Shown here: positions 24,859 to 33,496 of the stretch, one piece after another
How positions within the stretch are numbered: the stretch's first letter is position 1
Layout: every line of letters starts with the position of its first letter
Assembly (NCBI GenBank): GCA_019873685.1
Contig: JAIOAT010000019.1
Coordinates: 1-51,844 of the forward strand
Source of the DNA: Chloroflexota bacterium
GTDB lineage: Bacteria; Chloroflexota; Anaerolineae; Aggregatilineales; Ch27
DNA: 51,844 bases
Direction of reading: 5' to 3'
Position numbers and translations under genes: made by a program
Notes under the pieces: model-generated
Databases searched by the model: none
Told to the model about the DNA's origin: nothing
Seen by the model: the letters and a program-made list of their open reading frames with translations, nothing else

Positions 24859-25920
24859 TCAGGCGATCTCGCTTGTCCGGCCCAGGCGGAGCTGGCCGAG
24901 CGTCAGGACGAAGAGCACTGCTGCCAGCACCAGCGAGGTCGCCGCGGCCAGCCCGAATTGCTGCCGGTCAAACGCTGTCTGGAAGATGTACTGAACCATG
25001 TACAGTGTCGCTGTCCCCGGCCCGCCCGTGGTCAGGACAAACACCTGGTCAAAGACCTGCACCGCCCGGATCAGGGAAAGCACCAGCACTACCACCATCG
25101 TCGGCATGAGCAGCGGCAGCGTGATCTGGCGGAACGACCGCCAGGCGCCCGCGCCATCCATCGACGCCGCCTCATACAACTCATGGGGGATGGATTGCAG
25201 CCCGGCCAGCAGGATCAGGGTGTGGAAGCCCATCTGCGCCCACACGCTGACCACGATTACCCACAACCGCGCCCAGTTCGCTTCCACCAGGAAGGGCAGG
25301 CGCTCCAGGCCCATCCCGACCAGGATGCCGTTGAAGACCCCTTCCGGTTGCAGAATCCACTTCCAGATCAGGGCCACCACCACCGGAGAGAGCAACACCG
25401 GGTAGAAAAAGATACTGCGGAAGAACCCCCGCCCGCGCACTTCGCGGTTGAGCGCCAGCGCGGTCACCAGCGCCAAGAGCACCATGACGCCCACCTGAAA
25501 GATCACGAAGGTGAGGGTATTGCCCGCTGCCCGCCAGAAGCGATCCTGCTGGCAGACGCTGGGGTTCATGAAGCTCTCACTGCGCGGGTCAAGGAAGGTC
25601 GGCTGGCAGCTAAACAGGGATTCCAGGTTAGCCAGCCCCACAAACTGGCGATTCTCCGGCAGGATGGAATCGCCCGCCGTGAAGCCATAGTAAAAGTTCA
25701 AAAGCATCGGCAACAGGATGAAAATGCCAAAGACCAGTAGATTAGGCAAGACAAAGAAATAACCCATCCGCTGCATACCCAGCAGCTTCTGCAGCGGCCC
25801 CAGGACGACATCCGCCAGGGTCGCCAGCACTACAAACGGCTTGAGCAGCAGCCGACCGATCCAGGCCATCACAAGCTTTCGTTTCCCGCCTCTGCGCTTG
25901 CTGACTCGTGTCGTGCGCAT
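24859..25920 (-). CDS. Carbohydrate ABC transporter permease, MalF/UgpA type
   Basis: A 353-residue inner-membrane permease, partner of the MalG-type protein encoded 19 bases downstream. A basic N-terminus and amphipathic segment precede six main helices starting near MGYFFVLPNLLVFGIFILLP. The first large outer loop contains two cysteines (FSCQP and SVCQQ). The coupling loop is YEAASMDGAGAWRSFRQITLP, followed by TTGGPGTAT, a common motif of UgpA-like proteins. The start codon at 25920 sits 116 bases after the binding-protein stop. Confidence 0.9.
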   Translation of the reverse strand: MRTTRVSKRRGGKRKLVMAWIGRLLLKPFVVLATLADVVLGPLQKLLGMQRMGYFFVLPNLLVFGIFILLPMLLNFYYGFTAGDSILPENRQFVGLANLESLFSCQPTFLDPRSESFMNPSVCQQDRFWRAAGNTLTFVIFQVGVMVLLALVTALALNREVRGRGFFRSIFFYPVLLSPVVVALIWKWILQPEGVFNGILVGMGLERLPFLVEANWARLWVIVVSVWAQMGFHTLILLAGLQSIPHELYEAASMDGAGAWRSFRQITLPLLMPTMVVVLVLSLIRAVQVFDQVFVLTTGGPGTATLYMVQYIFQTAFDRQQFGLAAATSLVLAAVLFVLTLGQLRLGRTSEIA

Positions 25921-26036
25921 GAAGACTACCCGCCCTGCCCTGCGCTCACCCTACAGAAACAATCTTCGGGGCGGGGCGCGCTGCCACCGGACAGGTCGCA
26001 GCGCGCCCCAACTTTACCGGGCCAGGCTGCCCGGCG

Positions 26037-27314
26037 CTACTGGGCAAACAGTGCGTCCATATCCGCCTGAATGCGCTCGATCGCCTCATCCAGCGTGAAC
26101 TCACCGGCGATCACCTGGCTCAGGCGGTCGCGGATGGCGGCGTTCAGGTCCGGCCCCTTGGGGTGATACTGCAGCGCATACGCTTCTTCCATCAGGTTGG
26201 GGATCATCGCGGCGAAGGCATTGAGGGCTTCGTTGTTGCTGGGATACTCAATGCCCTTCTCGATCAGGCCCAGATGCCCCGGCAGGAAGAGCGTGCGGGC
26301 ATAGAACTCCGCGATCACCTCTTCGCTGAACAGGTAGTCCATGACCTTCCCCACTTCTTCCGGATGTTCGGTGCCCGCAAAGGCCACCATCAGCGCGCCG
26401 CCGGGCACGCCGGTCGCCCCGCAGTCACCGCGCGGATTGGGGATCACCTTCCAGTCAAAGGCGTCACCGATGTTGGTGGCGAAGTTGCCCACCTGCCAGC
26501 TGCCGGACATGTACAGCACCAGTTGTCCGTTGATGAAGTACGGTGCCGCCGGGACGTAGTTGCCCGCGCTGCCGCCCCAGACATCCGGCGGCATCAGCCC
26601 ATCGTTGTGCCAGCCGATGATCATCTCCGCCGTAGAGCGGAAGCCCGGCGAATCGACGGTGAAGGTGCCATCCTCGTTGATGTACGTCGCGCAGCGGCTC
26701 AGCGATGGCCCCCAGAAGCGGTGCCCGGTACGGTCAATCGCCACCGGGTAGATGGTGAATTCGGCGTCGCTCAGCTCTTCAGCGACCGCCGTCGCCGCCG
26801 CCACCCATTCCTCCCAGGTCGAGTCATCCGCCGGGATTTCCACGCCGGCCTGCTCGAACAGGGTGACATTGATGAACGGCCCGGTCACGGTGAACTGGGT
26901 TGGGTAACCGTAGATGCCGGTATCCTCTGCCCCCTGACGCATGGAGCCGAGCACAGCCTCCGGGATGTTGTCCAGCCAGTACTGCGGATCGGCGACGTAA
27001 GCAGATAGATCAAGGTACTGGCCCAGGAAGCGGTTGGGGAAGGTAATACGGGCCATATCCGGGGCTTCGCCGGTCTCAACCTGCGCCTGCAGCAGGGTAT
27101 GCAGGTCAGCGTAAGCCACCTCGTCGATGACCACCCTGATCCCCGGGTTCTCCGCCTCAAACCGGTCGAGCAGGTCGCGCAGGACCTCGCCCTCGTTACC
27201 ATCGTTGTACCAGGTGATGCGCAGCTCAACCTGGTCACCCTGAGCCAGTGCGGGCAGCGCCGCTGCGATCAACGCAGCCACCACCAACAATGCAAGAAGG
27301 GTTCGTTTCGTCAT
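26037..27314 (-). CDS. Extracellular sugar-binding protein of an ABC importer (family 1)
   Basis: A 425-residue solute-binding protein for the permease pair that follows it. Residues 1-24 are a signal peptide ending ALPALAQ, which favours signal peptidase I; there is no lipobox cysteine. The mature part has the MalE-like pattern ITWYNDGNEGEVLRDLLDRFEAENPGI and SGSWQVGNFAT. ATG 27314 follows AGAGGAGAT. In a monoderm the absence of a lipid anchor would be unusual; in a diderm it would be normal. Ligand unknown; the cluster suggests a glycoside or sulfosugar. Confidence 0.9.
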   Translation of the reverse strand: MTKRTLLALLVVAALIAAALPALAQGDQVELRITWYNDGNEGEVLRDLLDRFEAENPGIRVVIDEVAYADLHTLLQAQVETGEAPDMARITFPNRFLGQYLDLSAYVADPQYWLDNIPEAVLGSMRQGAEDTGIYGYPTQFTVTGPFINVTLFEQAGVEIPADDSTWEEWVAAATAVAEELSDAEFTIYPVAIDRTGHRFWGPSLSRCATYINEDGTFTVDSPGFRSTAEMIIGWHNDGLMPPDVWGGSAGNYVPAAPYFINGQLVLYMSGSWQVGNFATNIGDAFDWKVIPNPRGDCGATGVPGGALMVAFAGTEHPEEVGKVMDYLFSEEVIAEFYARTLFLPGHLGLIEKGIEYPSNNEALNAFAAMIPNLMEEAYALQYHPKGPDLNAAIRDRLSQVIAGEFTLDEAIERIQADMDALFAQ

Positions 27315-27337
27315 CAGCTTATCTCCTCTTTGGTCAG

Positions 27338-27350
27338 ACAAACGGTTTGT
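27338..27350. promoter_or_regulatory. Palindromic operator candidate upstream of the sugar-binding protein
   Basis: ACAAAC-G-GTTTGT is a perfect 6+1+6 inverted repeat, 24 bases before the binding-protein start in a 121-base gap inside the cluster. The shape resembles LacI/GalR-family operators with a central CG. It would let the transporter be regulated separately from the isomerase and ROK genes. Confidence 0.45.
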
Positions 27351-27435
27351 ACCAGGGCCACAAAGGCCCAACGAGACTCGCCGGCGTACGCCATACGGTC
27401 GGGTAACGGTCATTCCTCCTTTCCAGCCAGAACGC

Positions 27436-28779
27436 TCAGAGGTTCAAAACCGGGAGGCCGAGCAACCCGGCCAGCGCAGTCAGCGCCGCCCGGTGCTCGC
27501 CATACGTCAGCGCCAGATGATGCTCCAGCCCTTCACGCAAAACCGTATCCAGGACATCCATCGTCGGGCGGTCAAAACGCAGCAGGCCCGACGTGCCGGA
27601 AAAACTCGGCGGTGCAGGCAGCATCTCGCCGCCGCCGATCACCAGCTGCAGATCGCCGTTCGCCTGGCTCAAGCGGGCCACGGTCACACGCCCCGGCTTG
27701 AGCGGGAATTGCAGCAGCAGCGGCAACCGCCGGTTGGAATGAACAACGCCGCGCGGCTGATAAGCCGGATCACTCATCGAAAGGGGGGCTTTGCCACAGT
27801 GCCATAGCACCGCAGCGTCAGTTTCCCGGTCAATCGCCACCAGGTCGGCGTCGAAAGCCGGGGAATCGCTCACCCATTGCAGGATGAGCTGCGTGATCGC
27901 CCCGTTGACATCCGCCTCACAGGCTGCCGGGAGACGATCGTCGTTAAGCATACCCAGCGCCCCGCAGGCCGCGCATCCAAGATCGGTGAAGAACTGCGGC
28001 CAGCAGCGCACCGCCAGACCGCTGAATCCTTCCTGCCTGGCCAGTTCGCGCAGCACCACATACGTCGCCAGCGTCCCGCGCACCGCGCCACGATCCAGCT
28101 CCTGCAGTCCGGCCAGCCGTTCGCCCGCCCATGCCTCGAGCGCGTCAAGCTGCTCGCTGTCGGCGGCGCGCACCCGTTCAAACACCTGCTCCAGCGCCAC
28201 CGGGCTGACTCTGACCCCCAGGCGGCGCTCCAGGCTGGAAAGATCAACCTGGCACGTCTCGAAGCCGTCCGGCGGAGAGCCAACGCGCCCGATCCGCGCC
28301 TGCGCCAGCAGGCGGCGGGCGCGCCCCGCCGCCGCCAGAGTTTGCACCAGCTCCAGGCCAGCAGCATCCTCCGGTGCAGCATAGACATGCCAGTAAGGAC
28401 GCCCTGCCCGCTTGAGGGCGTGCGCACCCAGGTTGATCCCGCACAGTGAATTAAGCCGCAACCGTCCGCCTGTACGCGCTTCCGGCACCGCCCACAGCAG
28501 CAGCGGCGCATCGATCCGCTCGGCAAGAGTCATGAGCATCGAACTATCGGCGAAGGTGGCCTGGAAGATCACCAGCGCGTCCAGCGGTTGCCCGGCAAAC
28601 ATCCTGGCCGCCGCCAGCGCTTCCTCCAGCGTGGTCACCAGCGTCTCAGGGCCGATCAGCGCCAGGTTGGCCCCGGCCAGATGGGCGCGCGCCGTGGCGG
28701 CCACTTCCACCGCCAGCGGGATGTCAAAGGTGGTGCGGGCAACCGGCACAAAGCCGACCTGCCATCTCCCCGCCGCCAT
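27436..28779 (-). CDS. L-fucose/L-arabinose isomerase-like protein
   Basis: A 447-residue protein of the fucose/arabinose isomerase superfamily, which converts aldoses to ketoses with Mn. The N-terminal Rossmann-like half contains VGFVPVARTTFD and LVIFQATFADSSM. The C-terminal half has likely metal ligands Glu288 (CEADVNGA), an Asp near 310-317 (FDADLVAIDRET) and His327 (WHCGKAP). The family includes FucI, AraA and, as I recall, the sulfoquinovose isomerase of the sulfo-transaldolase pathway. Its ATG overlaps the ROK stop (TGATG), so translation is coupled. Confidence 0.82.
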   Translation of the reverse strand: MAAGRWQVGFVPVARTTFDIPLAVEVAATARAHLAGANLALIGPETLVTTLEEALAAARMFAGQPLDALVIFQATFADSSMLMTLAERIDAPLLLWAVPEARTGGRLRLNSLCGINLGAHALKRAGRPYWHVYAAPEDAAGLELVQTLAAAGRARRLLAQARIGRVGSPPDGFETCQVDLSSLERRLGVRVSPVALEQVFERVRAADSEQLDALEAWAGERLAGLQELDRGAVRGTLATYVVLRELARQEGFSGLAVRCWPQFFTDLGCAACGALGMLNDDRLPAACEADVNGAITQLILQWVSDSPAFDADLVAIDRETDAAVLWHCGKAPLSMSDPAYQPRGVVHSNRRLPLLLQFPLKPGRVTVARLSQANGDLQLVIGGGEMLPAPPSFSGTSGLLRFDRPTMDVLDTVLREGLEHHLALTYGEHRAALTALAGLLGLPVLNL

Positions 28780-30035
28780 CAGGCCACTCCCTCGTAGTGC
28801 TGGTAAAAGAACCGGTTGAGGGCCAGCGCCGCCGCCCCGATCACGCCAGCGTTCTGATGGTTGAAGCTGGGCGGCACAAGCGCCACCTTTTCGCCCAGCC
28901 GGGCGAAGGCGCGCTGAATCATCGTCTCCCGGATGACCGGCAGGAGTAGGTCCTGGCCCTGGGCCAGGATACCACCCAGTACGATCAGCTCCGGGTTGAG
29001 GATATTCACCAGATTGGCGAGCGCGATCCCCATGTAATGGGCACGCTGGTTGAGCAGGTTGCGACTCGCGCTATCCCCCGCCCGCGCCGCGGCAAAGACG
29101 CGCTCGATCAACGGGCCACTGCCCGCCCGCCAGTGCTGGGCAAGCAAACCACCCGGATTGCGCTCGGCAATGAGTTGCGCTTCCCGCAAGATCACCGGCT
29201 CCGAAATCAATGTCTCCAGGCAGCCGCTGTTCCCGCAACGGCAGCGCGGACCGCCATCCGGCAGGATGGTCATGTGGCCGATCTCTCCGGCGCCCGCCCC
29301 GCCGCCGTAGTAAAGCCGCCCGCCGACCACAATCCCGGCGCCCACACCCACACGGGCATAAACAAAAGCCAGTGAATAGACATCCTTGCCGACGCCAAAC
29401 AGCGCTTCCCCCAGGGCCATCGCCCGCACGTTATTGTCAACCGTGACCGGCAGATGCAACTTGCTGGCGAAGTAATCCTGCAACGGTACATCATGCCAGT
29501 TCAGGTTGGGCGCGAGGATGTTGACGCCGGTCAGCGGATCGACCAGCCCTGAGGCCCCCACCCCCAGCCCCAGGATGTGGCTGCGATCAAGCTGCGGGTT
29601 ACGCCGGATCAGCCCCTGCGCCAGCGCCGCAGTCTGGGCCAGCACCTCGGCAACCGGCAGGTCAAGCGGATGTTCCAGAGCATCCACCGCGATCGGCCTG
29701 GCCAGCAAGTCAGTCAGCGCCACCCGGACACTCCCCACACCAAAATGGATGCCCAGCGCGTAACGCGCATCCGGCACCAGGTGCAGCTGGCGGCGTGGTC
29801 GCCCAACGCTGCGCTGTCGCTCCTGCGGCTGATCCTGCTCTTCCTGCGCAACAATGCCAGCTTCGATCAGTTCAGTGACCAGGTTGGTGATGGTGGTGGT
29901 GGAAAGGCCGGTCAGATCGGCCAGGTCAACCCGCGATATCCGACCGTAGCGCAGGAGCATCAGCAACACGGCGCTCATGTTGCGCGGCTTGATCGTGCTA
30001 CTGCTGCTGCCCACCGGGTTACGCCGCAGAATCAT
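28779..30035 (-). CDS. ROK-family transcriptional regulator
   Basis: A 418-residue sugar-responsive repressor. Residues 20-65 form a winged helix (RISRVDLADLTGLSTTTITNLV). A sugar-kinase-like domain follows, with VGASGLVDPLTG, VDNNVRAMALGE, AGEIGHM (His254) and the zinc signature CRCGNSGCLE (265-274). It heads the minus-strand cluster and is coupled to the isomerase gene, so it most likely controls the cluster and itself. ATG 30035 follows GGGGAG; the longer upstream frame has no site. Two AT-rich palindromes lie about 80-105 bases upstream. Confidence 0.92.
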   Translation of the reverse strand: MILRRNPVGSSSSTIKPRNMSAVLLMLLRYGRISRVDLADLTGLSTTTITNLVTELIEAGIVAQEEQDQPQERQRSVGRPRRQLHLVPDARYALGIHFGVGSVRVALTDLLARPIAVDALEHPLDLPVAEVLAQTAALAQGLIRRNPQLDRSHILGLGVGASGLVDPLTGVNILAPNLNWHDVPLQDYFASKLHLPVTVDNNVRAMALGEALFGVGKDVYSLAFVYARVGVGAGIVVGGRLYYGGGAGAGEIGHMTILPDGGPRCRCGNSGCLETLISEPVILREAQLIAERNPGGLLAQHWRAGSGPLIERVFAAARAGDSASRNLLNQRAHYMGIALANLVNILNPELIVLGGILAQGQDLLLPVIRETMIQRAFARLGEKVALVPPSFNHQNAGVIGAAALALNRFFYQHYEGVA

Positions 30036-30113
30036 GGGAAACTCCCCTGCCCGGACGCCTCCACCGCCGGCGCAGGCGGCGACGCAGGGCAGGATGCACC
30101 AGCAGATGGGATG

Positions 30114-30140
30114 AATTAATTTTTCAAGGGGATTAATTAA
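30114..30140. promoter_or_regulatory. Paired AT-rich palindromes, candidate ROK operator
   Basis: AATTAATT (30114-30121) and TTAATTAA (30133-30140) are each self-complementary, with centres 19 bases apart, about two helical turns. The second is flanked by GGG and CCC. They lie just upstream of the ROK gene in an otherwise GC-rich region and are good candidates for binding by a ROK dimer or tetramer and for promoter melting. Confidence 0.5.
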
Positions 30141-30235
30141 CCCTGATTCAGTGTACCCGGAAAACGCCGCACCTGTCAAGAATCCTGCCGGGCGGCCCAC
30201 CGAACCGCCCGGCAGGCTGAAAACACAGGTAGACG

Positions 30236-33200
30236 CTACTCTCCAGCGATCACCGGCACCTGGCCGAAGTCATCCGGGCCAAGCGTGCCCACATTCGCCT
30301 GGGAGGACGGGTAGGCGCCGAGCATCTGCTCCTGCACCCCTTCCTCCGGGTAGATCACATCCAGCAGACGGGTGTGGTTGGTATCCTGCGGCCCGCCGCC
30401 GATCCGCCACTGTTCGGCGCTCGGCAGCACGTCGCGAATGCGCCAGACGCCCGCCGCCGGGTAGCCTTCCTGACTGGCCACCGTCACCGCGTAAGCCCAG
30501 TCCGCCGGGTCGCCGGGTAGAACACTGCGCGAGACGCTGATGGTGATCCGCCGCTGTCCGGCGTTGGTCATGATATTCAGCGCCCCGTCGACCTGTACCG
30601 GACCTTCCGCGCCCGGACGGTAGATGCCCGGCGTCCAGCCTTCGGCCCAGATGGCATAATCCCAGGCATATTCCGGCGGGAGCGCCGCGTTGCGCCCCGG
30701 CAGGAGCAGCCGGGCGCCGTTCTGCGGCCCATCCACGTCGATATAGATGTCCACAGTGTGGATGCCCATGCCATTGGGCGCACCCCAGTCGTTTTGCACC
30801 GGACCGCGGAAAGTGATGCGGAAGATGACCTGCTGGTCGTCATAGCCAACGGTGAAGCCCGTCGCGTCATACGCCCCGCCGCGGAACACGGTATCACGCG
30901 GGTAGACGTAACTCCCTGGCCCGTGATCATCGCCAGTGGGATCGACCACATCCAGCACCACGTTGGGGATGGGCGCATCGGGCAGCACCACCTGGGCAGG
31001 CCCCTGCGGCGGTGCGACGGCAAGCATCTCCTCCCCCCGGCTGACGATCAGGCGCATGGCGATCTTATCGCCGCTCTGCGCCGCCGGAGAGATCACCGCC
31101 GCTGGAGCCGCCAGTTCCAGCACGTCCCCGGCCAGGGCGACCGTCTCCACGGCAGCCGCCTGCCGCCAGCCGCCTGCGCCATTGGCGTTGTAGAGCGTCG
31201 CCTGCGGAGAGCCATCAGCGAACGTCACCTCAAGCAAACGGCGCGCGCCAAAGCCAAGCACCGGGCGCCCGCCTTCTGCCTCCAGGCGACTGTAGGCGTT
31301 TTCCGGCAGGGCGTCCGGCCCGCGCAGGTAGAAGCTATAGGTTGCATCCGGTTCGACTCCGTCCAGCCTCAGGAACAGATTCTCGGCGTCAAAGCCGTAG
31401 TACAGCCCCGTCGGCCCGGTCCCCGCTGCCGCCAGATCGTAATACGTTGCGTTATCCCACTCCCCTTCTCCCACGACGCCGTCAACGGTCACCGCCAGGT
31501 CGCCCCCCGCCGGACGGTCGGGGAGCTGCGCCGCCTGCGGGATCACGGGGATATAGACAAAGCTGGGCGGCTCCACGGCGATCAGTTCGTAAACCTGCCG
31601 CAGGTAGTCCCGGAACTGCTCATCAAATGAGGGGTCCTGACCGGAGTCCTGATCGGCGCCATACCACCAGAACCAGTCCGAGCCTTCAGCGATGTACATC
31701 GTCTCAAACGCCCGCTGCTTGACCTCCGCGCTCAGGCGTGGCTCGGCGGCCTGCAACGCAGTGCGTGTTTGCAGGAGGTATTCCCAGGCGCGATTCTCTT
31801 CCTCCTCGCCGATCCAGGTAGCGAAGTCCGGCGTCACCCATGAGCCGGGCCACAGGTTCTCGATCTGCCGCAACTCGCCCGCGATCTCCAGATACTCAGA
31901 CGGCGTCACCGTCCGGATGTTCTCCGCTTCGGAAAGCAGGCGGTACATCGCGTGCAGGAAGTCCTTGCCGTCATTATCGTAGTATTCCCAGGCATTCTCC
32001 CCATCGAGGAGGATGGTCACCACGTGCGGCCCTGCCGCGCCGGATTCACGCAGCGCCGCCTGGATGTTGTTCAGGCGCGCCAGCAGGTCAGCGGCAGCCG
32101 CCTCGCCAGCCATGCCCGAATACTGGAAACCTACCTTGTCGGAGATCAGCTTGTCGCGGAAGAAGACAGCCACCCGCCCACCGCGTCCGCCGCGCACCTC
32201 ATACGGCCGGTAGAGTGCATCCGCCTGGATGACGGTATCAGCGCTGTCACGCGTGAAGCCTTCCACGTCCGGCAGGCTGCGGGCCAGCACTTCCTCATCC
32301 GTAGCCATCCAGCGGATGCCGGCATTGGCCACCATCTGCACGATCTGAGGCGAGACCGAGCCTTCCGCCGGCCACATGCCGCGCGGCGGGCGACCAAAAT
32401 GGGCCTCGTACATCGCCGCGCCCAGCTGCACCTGGGCGACAGCATCCTGGCCGAAGACGAATCGCTCCGGCAACTCGGCTTCCGGCATGGCCACCGCCGC
32501 CACATTGCTATCGACCAGCAACGGCAGGATCGGGTGGGCGAAAGGCGTCATGGTGATCTCGATCTGACCGGCGTCCTGCAGCCGGGCGTGGTAGGGCAGC
32601 ACCTCGCTGATCAGCCGCAGATGCTCGGCAAAGAGCACCGCCTTGTCTTCCTCAGCGTAGTCCCGACCCTTTGCCACCAGACCGGCCAGCGGCTCCTCCG
32701 CCAGCCAGTCAGGATCCGTCCAGGCCAGGTTGAAGAGCACCTGCAGGTCGCGGAAATCCTGCGCTGACCAGCTTTCCACCGCCGTGTCGATGCCCGCCTC
32801 ATCGCGCATCTCCAGCAATTCCTGGTAGCGCGGGAAGCGAGCGATGATCTTCCGGTTGGTATCGAAGAAGCGCTCCAGCAGGAACCGCTTCTGCTCTGCC
32901 GAGAGTTCCTCAGCGGGAACTTCAGCCATCAGCCAGTAGAGGTCCTTGGCCCCCGCAGTGAAGTCATCAAGCTGGCGGATCAGGCTGGGGGTGTAGTTGA
33001 AGGTGACATGGATGTCCGGGTAGTCTTCCAGGATGGTCGCCATGTCCAGGTAGTCTTTGGTCGCGTGAACGCGCACCCAGGGCCGGATGTAAGCACCGGT
33101 CTCCGGGTCTTTGAAATAGACTGGCTGGTGCTGGTGCCAGATGATGGCAACGTACAGCACATCATCAGCAGCCTGGCGGGCCGGGCTGGCGGTCGCCGGC

Positions 33201-33271
33201 AGCGAACCGCACAGCAGGGCCAGGATCACCACCGCAAGGGCGAATCGATGCCAGCGCCCAACGTGCCTCAT
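30236..33271 (-). CDS. Secreted glycoside hydrolase family 57 protein with C-terminal glucodextranase-like domain
   Basis: A 1011-residue exported alpha-glucan-active enzyme of the amylopullulanase type. A signal peptide (about 1-30) is followed by the GH57 motif IIWHQHQPVYF (43-53), the catalytic nucleophile in MWPAEGSVS (Glu303) and the acid/base in LLDGENAWEYY (Asp423). After about residue 640 come beta domains; the last contains DPTGDDHGPGSYVYP and DVDGPQNGA, as in glucodextranase-type C-terminal domains. There is no visible wall anchor. ATG 33271 follows GAGGAGGAAG. It is divergent from phnD and ends about 200 bases from the ROK start. Confidence 0.9.
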   Translation of the reverse strand: MRHVGRWHRFALAVVILALLCGSLPATASPARQAADDVLYVAIIWHQHQPVYFKDPETGAYIRPWVRVHATKDYLDMATILEDYPDIHVTFNYTPSLIRQLDDFTAGAKDLYWLMAEVPAEELSAEQKRFLLERFFDTNRKIIARFPRYQELLEMRDEAGIDTAVESWSAQDFRDLQVLFNLAWTDPDWLAEEPLAGLVAKGRDYAEEDKAVLFAEHLRLISEVLPYHARLQDAGQIEITMTPFAHPILPLLVDSNVAAVAMPEAELPERFVFGQDAVAQVQLGAAMYEAHFGRPPRGMWPAEGSVSPQIVQMVANAGIRWMATDEEVLARSLPDVEGFTRDSADTVIQADALYRPYEVRGGRGGRVAVFFRDKLISDKVGFQYSGMAGEAAAADLLARLNNIQAALRESGAAGPHVVTILLDGENAWEYYDNDGKDFLHAMYRLLSEAENIRTVTPSEYLEIAGELRQIENLWPGSWVTPDFATWIGEEEENRAWEYLLQTRTALQAAEPRLSAEVKQRAFETMYIAEGSDWFWWYGADQDSGQDPSFDEQFRDYLRQVYELIAVEPPSFVYIPVIPQAAQLPDRPAGGDLAVTVDGVVGEGEWDNATYYDLAAAGTGPTGLYYGFDAENLFLRLDGVEPDATYSFYLRGPDALPENAYSRLEAEGGRPVLGFGARRLLEVTFADGSPQATLYNANGAGGWRQAAAVETVALAGDVLELAAPAAVISPAAQSGDKIAMRLIVSRGEEMLAVAPPQGPAQVVLPDAPIPNVVLDVVDPTGDDHGPGSYVYPRDTVFRGGAYDATGFTVGYDDQQVIFRITFRGPVQNDWGAPNGMGIHTVDIYIDVDGPQNGARLLLPGRNAALPPEYAWDYAIWAEGWTPGIYRPGAEGPVQVDGALNIMTNAGQRRITISVSRSVLPGDPADWAYAVTVASQEGYPAAGVWRIRDVLPSAEQWRIGGGPQDTNHTRLLDVIYPEEGVQEQMLGAYPSSQANVGTLGPDDFGQVPVIAGE

Positions 33272-33399
33272 GGTCTTCCTCCTCAACTCATACCTGCCGG
33301 CAACGCCCGCTGCGTCGCCGCGCCTGAGTACAGCTATGCCAATCGTAACACAGCCAGGCCGCGCCAGATAGCCATCCGCCAACAGCTACCCGAGAATGT

Positions 33400-33428
33400 T
33401 TGCACTGCCTGCGCTCCGGCTATACAAT
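33400..33428 (+). promoter_or_regulatory. Candidate sigma-70-type promoter for phnDCE
   Basis: TTGCAC (33400-33405) and TACAAT (33423-33428) are spaced 17 bases, about 70 bases before the phnD start. TACAAT is one base from consensus. The remainder of the 225-base divergent gap to the GH57 gene shows no other clear element. Confidence 0.6.
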
Positions 33429-33496
33429 GGCTGTGCTGTACCTCGCAGGTATCCGCAGCATCCGCTCAGGTGTATTCATAGACGAGGAGAAGCTAG

